Source: an uncultured beta proteobacterium
GTDB taxonomy: Bacteria > Pseudomonadota > Gammaproteobacteria > Burkholderiales > SG8-39
Direction: 5' to 3'
Length of the DNA stretch: 10,374 nt
Assembly (NCBI GenBank): GCA_903868285.1
Contig: CAIPUP010000188.1
Span: 1 to 10,374 of the forward strand
Shown here one piece after another: positions 6,784 to 10,374 of this stretch. A program made the translations under genes and the position numbers. A model generated the notes under the pieces. The model had not been told where the DNA came from, made no database searches, and saw only the letters and a list, made by a program, of their open reading frames with translations. Numbering within the stretch: the first letter of the stretch is position 1; each line of letters begins with the position of its first letter.

Positions 6784-7026
6784 ATGGAAACCGTCATTCG
6801 AAAGTGGGGTAACAGCCCGGCCCTGCGCCTGCCTACTGCAGTCCTGAAAGAGGCTGGGTACCAACTCGAGCAAAAGGTCGATCTTGTGGTCTCGCGCGGC
6901 CGGATCATCATCCAACCCTGCAAAAAGATTGAATACGACCTTGATGCGCTGGTCAGTGGCATCCATGCCGGCAATACCCATGATGAAGTCAGCGTTGGGC
7001 GACCCGTTGGGAACGAGGCACTTTGA
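6784..7026 (+). CDS. mazE: MazE-type antitoxin (AbrB/SpoVT swapped-hairpin DNA-binding fold)
   Basis: An 80-aa antitoxin. Residues 1-45 carry the MazE N-terminal pattern: KWGNSPALRLP (7-17), then VLKEAGYQLEQKVDLVV and RGRIIIQP, which forms the dimeric swapped-hairpin DNA-binding domain. The remaining acidic, flexible tail (YDLDALVSGIHAGN) corresponds to the part of MazE that threads into the toxin and neutralises it. The ATG at 6784 has GAGGAG nine bases upstream. The stop TGA shares its final A with the toxin ATG (TGATG), so the two are translationally coupled. Size and order match classical mazEF. The gene appears intact and is probably autoregulated through the palindrome upstream. Confidence 0.93.
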   Translation: METVIRKWGNSPALRLPTAVLKEAGYQLEQKVDLVVSRGRIIIQPCKKIEYDLDALVSGIHAGNTHDEVSVGRPVGNEAL

Positions 7027-7370
7027 TGTCACCGCGCGCCTATGTGCCGGATACCGGCGACGTCGTGTGGTTGCAATTCGATCCGCAGGCCGGGCATGAA
7101 CAGGCGGGACACCGTCCTGCACTGGTGATAAGCCCGGCCAACTACAACGGCAAAACAGGCTTGATGGTCTGCTGCCCAATGTCCAGCAAGGTCAAAGGCC
7201 ACCCGTTCGAGGTGGTCACCGAGATCGACGGCCTGGCATGCGCGGTCCTGTCGGATCAAGTGAAGTCTCTGGATTGGAAAATCCGACGCGCCAAGAAGAA
7301 GGCCACAGTCAGCGTTGAAGTCATGCTGCATGTCAGGGCCAAGATGAAAGCGCTTTTGCAGATTCCATGA
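7026..7370 (+). CDS. mazF: MazF-type endoribonuclease toxin
   Basis: A 114-aa mRNA interferase of the MazF/PemK family, close to E. coli MazF along its whole length. YVPDTGDVVWLQFDP (6-20), HEQAGHRPALVISP (24-37) and the NGKTG turn (41-45) follow the E. coli sequence almost position by position. Arg30 corresponds to catalytic Arg29 and Glu25 to Glu24. The catalytic Thr52 is replaced by Ser53 in PMSS, a conservative change that keeps the hydroxyl. Later blocks VLSDQVKSLDW (74-84) and RRAKKKATVSVEV (87-99) complete the fold. MazF cleaves single-stranded RNA at short motifs and is held inactive by MazE. I choose the ATG at 7026, which overlaps the antitoxin stop by one base; a TTG at 7023 is the alternative. 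It looks intact and functional. Confidence 0.94.
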   Translation: MSPRAYVPDTGDVVWLQFDPQAGHEQAGHRPALVISPANYNGKTGLMVCCPMSSKVKGHPFEVVTEIDGLACAVLSDQVKSLDWKIRRAKKKATVSVEVMLHVRAKMKALLQIP

Positions 7371-7428
7371 TGAAAAGCAGCGCACAAGGCCAGTAGTGAT
7401 CGAGTCCTGGCCAGCATCCAGCAACCCA

Positions 7429-7491
7429 GCGCCAACCCATTGGTTTGAAAACGGCGATGCCATCCTGGTCGACTACCAGGGTTACCACTGA
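7429..7491 (+). pseudogene. 3' remnant of a HigB/RelE-type toxin gene
   Basis: The frame ending at the TGA at 7489-7491 gives WFENGDAILVDYQGYH, which matches the extreme C-terminus of HigB-type toxins (FxxGDA, then a D/E-Y-H end). Upstream residues (SNPAP and before) show no similarity, and only 118 bases separate this stop from the mazF stop, so at most a third of a normal toxin of about 92 aa could fit. Immediately after its stop comes the antitoxin remnant, the usual higB-higA order. I read it as the tail of a deleted toxin gene. Confidence 0.6.
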
Positions 7492-7498
7492 GGTGACC

Positions 7499-7814
7499 AT
7501 GAGTTCGATGCCCCCCACACCCCGGCCTCACTTTGAGGGACGACATCCTGCCCGCCCTGAATCTTCAGGTCGGCGAAGCAGTTGGCCAATTGGGCGTGGA
7601 CCGCACCACCTTGTCCAAGGTACTCAACGGGCGGGCGGCGATCAGCCCCGCGATGGCGCTGAGGATCGAGCGTTGATTGGGACGGGATAATGACGGAGCC
7701 GCTGAAGTCTGGCTGGCTCAGCAGGCTGCATACGATCTTTGGCAAGCGCGGGCTGCAGCGAAGGCCAGCACGACCCTCTCGGGTATCAAGGCACTGAAAC
7801 TTCAACCGGCGTGA
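7499..7814 (+). pseudogene. Broken HigA-type antitoxin gene (frameshift plus in-frame stop)
   Basis: Starting from the ATG at 7499 (GAGGTG at 7490-7495) the frame reads MSSMPP, then loses register. One base on, the frame from 7518 reads HPGLTLRDDILPALNLQV, a helix-turn-helix (VGQLGVDRTTLSKVLNGRA), then SPAMALRIER, a TGA at 7674-7676, and LGRDNDGAAEVWLAQQAAYD to a stop at 7812-7814. This is the HigA/XRE antitoxin layout. The HigA consensus has MPPHPG, so the run of six C (7511-7516) has one base too many. The TGA stands where HigA proteins have Trp before LG, so it probably came from TGG. With both repaired the protein would be about 104 aa, normal for HigA. Two independent lesions and a missing toxin make real decay more likely than a sequencing error. 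Confidence 0.8.
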
Positions 7815-7902
7815 CCAGGGAGCAAGACGCAGTGCATCAAGCCGCCCCCCAACGTTGCTTTTCTGGTCGCGCCTTATTCAGGAACCCAAACCGGAGCCCG
7901 AT
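7815..7902. other. Short gap between the HigA remnant and the HD-domain remnant
   Basis: These 88 bases show no open frame with recognisable similarity, no clear promoter pair and no terminator hairpin with a T-run. GGAG at 7893-7896, six bases before the ATG at 7903, is the ribosome binding site of the next fragment. Confidence 0.5.
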
Positions 7903-8122
7903 ATGCTGACCGAACGCATTTCCCAAGCACTTGCCCTGGCTGTGGAAGCGCATCAGGGGCATCCCAGAGGACCGGTGCGTTGAAACGGTCGCGCATGTAC
8001 TCCAGGTCACGCTTGAAGGTTGCCAGAGAGACTTCCAGTTCCTCCAGGAACACTTCGCGCGAAACAATGCGCCGTGACTGCAGCAGTTGGTCGATCTTGT
8101 AGAAGCGTTCCAGACGGCCCAT
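7874..8122 (-). pseudogene. Truncated WYL-type transcriptional regulator (N-terminal helix-turn-helix only)
   Basis: The ATG at 8122 on the minus strand, with GAGGG seven bases upstream, opens an 82-aa frame. Residues 1-54 match the N-terminal winged helix-turn-helix of WYL/YafY-type regulators: MGRLERFYKIDQLLQSRR, EVFLEELEVSLATFKRDL and EYMRDRFNAPVLWD. Intact members run to about 300-330 aa and carry a WYL ligand-sensing domain, which is absent here. From about residue 55 (base 7960) the frame continues through unrelated sequence, the antisense of the HD fragment, to a stop at 7874. The ORF is open and could in principle make an isolated DNA-binding domain, but the fused tail argues for a deletion product. 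It was probably once a local repressor or activator. Confidence 0.7.
7903..7983 (+). pseudogene. 5' end of an HD-domain (SpoT/MESH1-like) phosphohydrolase gene
   Basis: The ATG at 7903 with GGAG six bases upstream opens a frame reading MLTERISQALALAVEAHQG before it turns into unrelated sequence and stops at 7981-7983 (26 codons). The 19 readable residues match the start of HD-domain proteins related to (p)ppGpp hydrolases, where A-x-x-A-x-x-A-H-x-G-Q is followed by R-K-G-T-x-x-P-Y. Homology ends at Gly19, about base 7959, exactly where homology of the opposite-strand regulator fragment begins. The HD metal-binding histidine and aspartate region is missing, so no active enzyme can be made. The match is short and relies on pattern memory. 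Confidence 0.5.
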
Positions 8123-8422
8123 GGCCCAGCCCTCGGTCAGAAATCGGCACAAAGCCGGATCATGCCGTAGCCGTAGCGCACCGCATGAGCCATACACCGA
8201 CAATGGCATCGGCATCGGCATCGGCACCAGCACCGGCACTGAAACTGCCCCCCCGCACCTGCACCGGCAACTGCAACTGTGCCGTCATCCCCGCATCGAA
8301 AAGTCGTAACCCCTGTGCCACAATCCGTCCCCGTCATTGGCGCTTTGCGCACCGCCGCGCGAGACCACCACCAGCCGCCTCGGCAGCCTGAATAACTCAA
8401 TAAAATCAATAGGTTATATAAA
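8123..8422. other. Intergenic stretch between the regulator fragment and mutS
   Basis: I see no convincing gene in these 300 bases. They hold the likely upstream region of the WYL fragment on the minus strand, the hexamer repeat at 8205-8239, a run of seven C at 8247-8253 and an AT-rich stretch at 8391-8424 just before mutS. Open frames across it are low-complexity (Met-Pro or Ala-Pro alternation) produced by the repeat. No T-run terminator was found. Confidence 0.5.
8205..8239. repeat. Short GGCATC hexanucleotide tandem repeat
   Basis: Three perfect GGCATC units (8205-8222) are followed by degenerate units GGCACC, AGCACC and GGCAC (8223-8239). It lies upstream of the WYL fragment on the minus strand. 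The tract is short and may simply reflect slippage in non-coding DNA. Confidence 0.75.
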
Positions 8423-10374
8423 TTGCCCAGCGCCACCGAGCGGCCTGACATCAATCAGCCCGGTCACACTCCGATGATGCAGCAGTACCTCGCGCTCAAG
8501 GCCGAGGTGGCGCGCGATCATGGCGACATCCTGCTGTTCTATCGCATGGGGGATTTTTACGAACTGTTCTATGGCGATGCCGAGCGCGCGGCGCGTTTGC
8601 TCGACATCACGCTCACGGCACGCGGTGCCTCGGCCGGCGCGCCGATTCCGATGGCCGGCGTGCCCTTCCATTCGGTGGAGCAATACCTGGCACGGCTGGT
8701 GAAGCTGGGCGAGTCGGTGGCGATCTGCGAGCAGTTCGGCGATCCGGCCACCAGCAAGGGGCCGGTGGAGCGGCGGCTGAGCCGGGTGGTGACACCCGGC
8801 ACGCTGACCGATGCCGCGCTGCTGGATGACAAAACCGACAACGTGCTGCTGGCGGTGAGTGCCGACCGGCATAGCGCCGGTCTGGCCTGGCTCAATCTGG
8901 CCAGTGGTCAGTTGCGTCTGACCGAATGCAATCTCAAGCAGCTGCCTTCGGAGCTGCGGCGCATCCGCCCGAGCGAGGTGCTGGTGGCGGAATCGGGCGC
9001 GCTGGCCGAGCAGCTGGCGACGCTGCGGCGCGAAGGTGGACTCGGTGGCGGCAGCAATGCTGGCGGCAGCGCCCTGACCCGCCTGCCCGACTGGCATTTC
9101 GAGCCGCAAGCGGCCCGCACCGCCTTGCTGCGTCAGCTCAATACCGCGTCGCTGCAAGGCTTTGGCATCGAGGAAGACCATCCCGGCATCGCCGCCTGTG
9201 GTGCGCTGCTGGGCTATGCCGCACGCACCCAGGGCCAGACCCTGTCGCATGTCAGCAGTGTGGTGGCCGAGAGCGCGAGCGAGTTCGTGCGCATGGATGG
9301 CGCGACCCGGCGCAATCTGGAGATCACCGAAACACTGCGCGGGGAATCCTCGCCCACGCTGTTTTCGCTACTGGATGAATGCGCCAGTGCCATGGGCAGC
9401 CGGCTGCTGCGCCACTGGCTTCATCACCCGCTGCGCGCGCGCGAGGCGGTGTCGGCGCGCCATGCCGCGGTACAGGCGCTGATGCAGACGCAGGCACAAG
9501 CCTCGACACTGGACGCGCTGCGCGAGCAGTTGCGCCATATCGCGGATGTGGAGCGCATCGCCGCCCGCCTGGCATTGAAGACCTCGCGCCCGCGCGACCT
9601 TTCGGCACTGCGCGACAGTCTGGCGCGCCTGCACACGCTGGCCGCCTTGCTGCCGCGCACGGCCGAAGCTCCGCTGCTGGCCGAACTGGCTGACGACCTG
9701 GCCACACCGCAGCAGGCGCTGGACCTGCTGCGCCAGGCCTTGCAGGCCGAGCCCGCCAGCGTGGTGCGTGACGGCGGTGTGATTGCCGATGGCTGGAGCA
9801 GCGAACTGGACGAGCTGCGCGGCCTGCAAACCCATGCCGGCGAGTTCCTGCTGGCACTCGAGCTGCGCGAGCGCGAGCGCACCGGCATCGCCAATCTGAA
9901 AGTGGGCTACAACAATGTGCATGGCTACTTCATCGAAGTCAGCAATGCCCAGTCGCAGAAAATTCCCGACGATTACCGCCGGCGGCAAACGCTGAAAAAC
10001 GCCGAGCGCTACATCACACCCGAGCTCAAGCAGTACGAAGACAAGGCACTGTCGGCACAGGAGCGCGCCCTGGCGCTGGAGAAGTCACTCTGGGAAACGC
10101 TGCTGCAACAACTGCAACCGGAAGTACCCGGACTGCTGCGTATCGCGCGTGCCCTGGCGGCGAGCGATGTGCTGGCCTGTTTTGCCCAGGTGGCGCTGCG
10201 CCGGCAATGGTGCTGCCCGGACTGGCGCAACGAGCCGGGGCTGCAACTGCGCGAGGGCCGGCATCCGGTGGTGGAGGCGCAGATCGCGGCACTGGGCAAG
10301 CCCTTCATTGCCAACGACACCCAGCTCTCGGCCAGCCGCCGCATGCTGCTGATCACCGGCCCGAACATGGGCGG
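8423..10374 (+). CDS. mutS: DNA mismatch repair protein MutS (5' portion, runs off the window)
   Basis: Mismatch-recognition ATPase. 650 codons are visible and the 3' end lies outside. The N-terminal domain has HTPMMQQYL and then LLFYRMGDFYELF, with Phe45 and Glu47 as the F-x-E pair that stacks on and contacts the mismatch. AGVPFHSVEQYLARLVKLG and AICEQFGDP follow, and SKGPVER with RVVTPGTLTD closes domain I. The lever and clamp carry LKVGYNNVHGYFIEVSNA and RRRQTLKNAERYITPELK. The window ends at ITGPNMG, inside Walker A (GPNMGGKS/T). I start it at the TTG at 8423 because the conserved HTP residues lie upstream of the first ATG (8474), which also lacks a ribosome binding site; AGG at 8411-8413 is nine bases before the TTG. 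A glycine-rich insert (GGLGGGSNAGGSA, about 203-216) lies in the connector domain. Confidence 0.96.
   Translation, partial: MPSATERPDINQPGHTPMMQQYLALKAEVARDHGDILLFYRMGDFYELFYGDAERAARLLDITLTARGASAGAPIPMAGVPFHSVEQYLARLVKLGESVAICEQFGDPATSKGPVERRLSRVVTPGTLTDAALLDDKTDNVLLAVSADRHSAGLAWLNLASGQLRLTECNLKQLPSELRRIRPSEVLVAESGALAEQLATLRREGGLGGGSNAGGSALTRLPDWHFEPQAARTALLRQLNTASLQGFGIEEDHPGIAACGALLGYAARTQGQTLSHVSSVVAESASEFVRMDGATRRNLEITETLRGESSPTLFSLLDECASAMGSRLLRHWLHHPLRAREAVSARHAAVQALMQTQAQASTLDALREQLRHIADVERIAARLALKTSRPRDLSALRDSLARLHTLAALLPRTAEAPLLAELADDLATPQQALDLLRQALQAEPASVVRDGGVIADGWSSELDELRGLQTHAGEFLLALELRERERTGIANLKVGYNNVHGYFIEVSNAQSQKIPDDYRRRQTLKNAERYITPELKQYEDKALSAQERALALEKSLWETLLQQLQPEVPGLLRIARALAASDVLACFAQVALRRQWCCPDWRNEPGLQLREGRHPVVEAQIAALGKPFIANDTQLSASRRMLLITGPNMG

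Noticed and set aside
7029..7463. 144-aa minus-strand open frame over mazF.
   Set aside because: It is antisense to an unmistakable MazF and has no recognisable motif.
7674..7676. TGA in the HigA-like frame as a selenocysteine codon.
   Set aside because: The expected residue is Trp, antitoxins of this family are not selenoproteins, and a second lesion is present in the same gene.
8205..8239. Hexamer repeat as a CRISPR array or iteron origin.
   Set aside because: Units are six bases without spacers, too short and too few for either.
8414..8419. TTATAT as the mutS -10 promoter box.
   Set aside because: No matching -35 at a proper distance, and it would place transcription start after the preferred TTG start codon. 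Kept only as a caveat.
8137..8454. 105-aa minus-strand and 123-aa plus-strand open frames before mutS.
   Set aside because: Low-complexity translations of the hexamer repeat and GC-rich spacer, with no motif and no ribosome binding site.

Overview
The window is GC-rich, densely coded bacterial DNA. The MutS sequence (N-terminal HTPMMQQYL and FYE motifs), the MazF close to E. coli MazF and the codon use point to a beta- or gammaproteobacterium; I cannot decide between the two from the sequence alone.

Region 1 (1-5740, minus strand) is one tightly coupled catabolic operon. In transcription order it encodes a crotonase-fold enzyme (4865-5740), then the FAD subunit (3951-4868) and the [2Fe-2S] subunit (3356-3958) of a xanthine dehydrogenase/CO dehydrogenase-type molybdenum hydroxylase, a metallo-beta-lactamase-fold hydrolase of the N-acyl homoserine lactonase type (2535-3359), the large molybdopterin subunit (89-2542), and the first codons of another gene that leaves the window (1-28). 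Consecutive genes overlap by 4, 8, 4 and 8 bases. The large subunit lacks the CO dehydrogenase cysteine, and the crotonase lacks both classical catalytic glutamates. The set therefore looks like an unassigned route that hydroxylates a substrate, opens a lactone or similar ring, and works on a CoA thioester. It is not CO oxidation or plain beta-oxidation.

Region 2 (5741-6400) is a short divergent promoter region with an extended -10 box, followed by a plus-strand zinc nucleoside/base deaminase.

Region 3 (6401-8422) is an accessory patch between the deaminase and mutS. It holds a C-terminal remnant of a cell-envelope-type protein, an intact mazEF toxin-antitoxin pair with a readable promoter and palindromic operator, a decayed higBA pair (only the tail of the toxin, and an antitoxin with a one-base slip in a C tract plus an in-frame TGA), and a deletion scar. 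At the scar, the 5' ends of an HD-domain (p)ppGpp-hydrolase-like gene (plus) and a WYL-type regulator gene (minus) meet at about 7960. About 300 bases without a convincing gene follow, with a short GGCATC hexamer repeat.

Region 4 (8423-10374, plus) is mutS, probably starting at a TTG. It is cut by the window end inside the Walker A motif.

No tRNA, rRNA, CRISPR array or intact insertion sequence was seen. The most notable signals are the unusual molybdenum-hydroxylase operon and the fossil junction and TA graveyard next to mutS.
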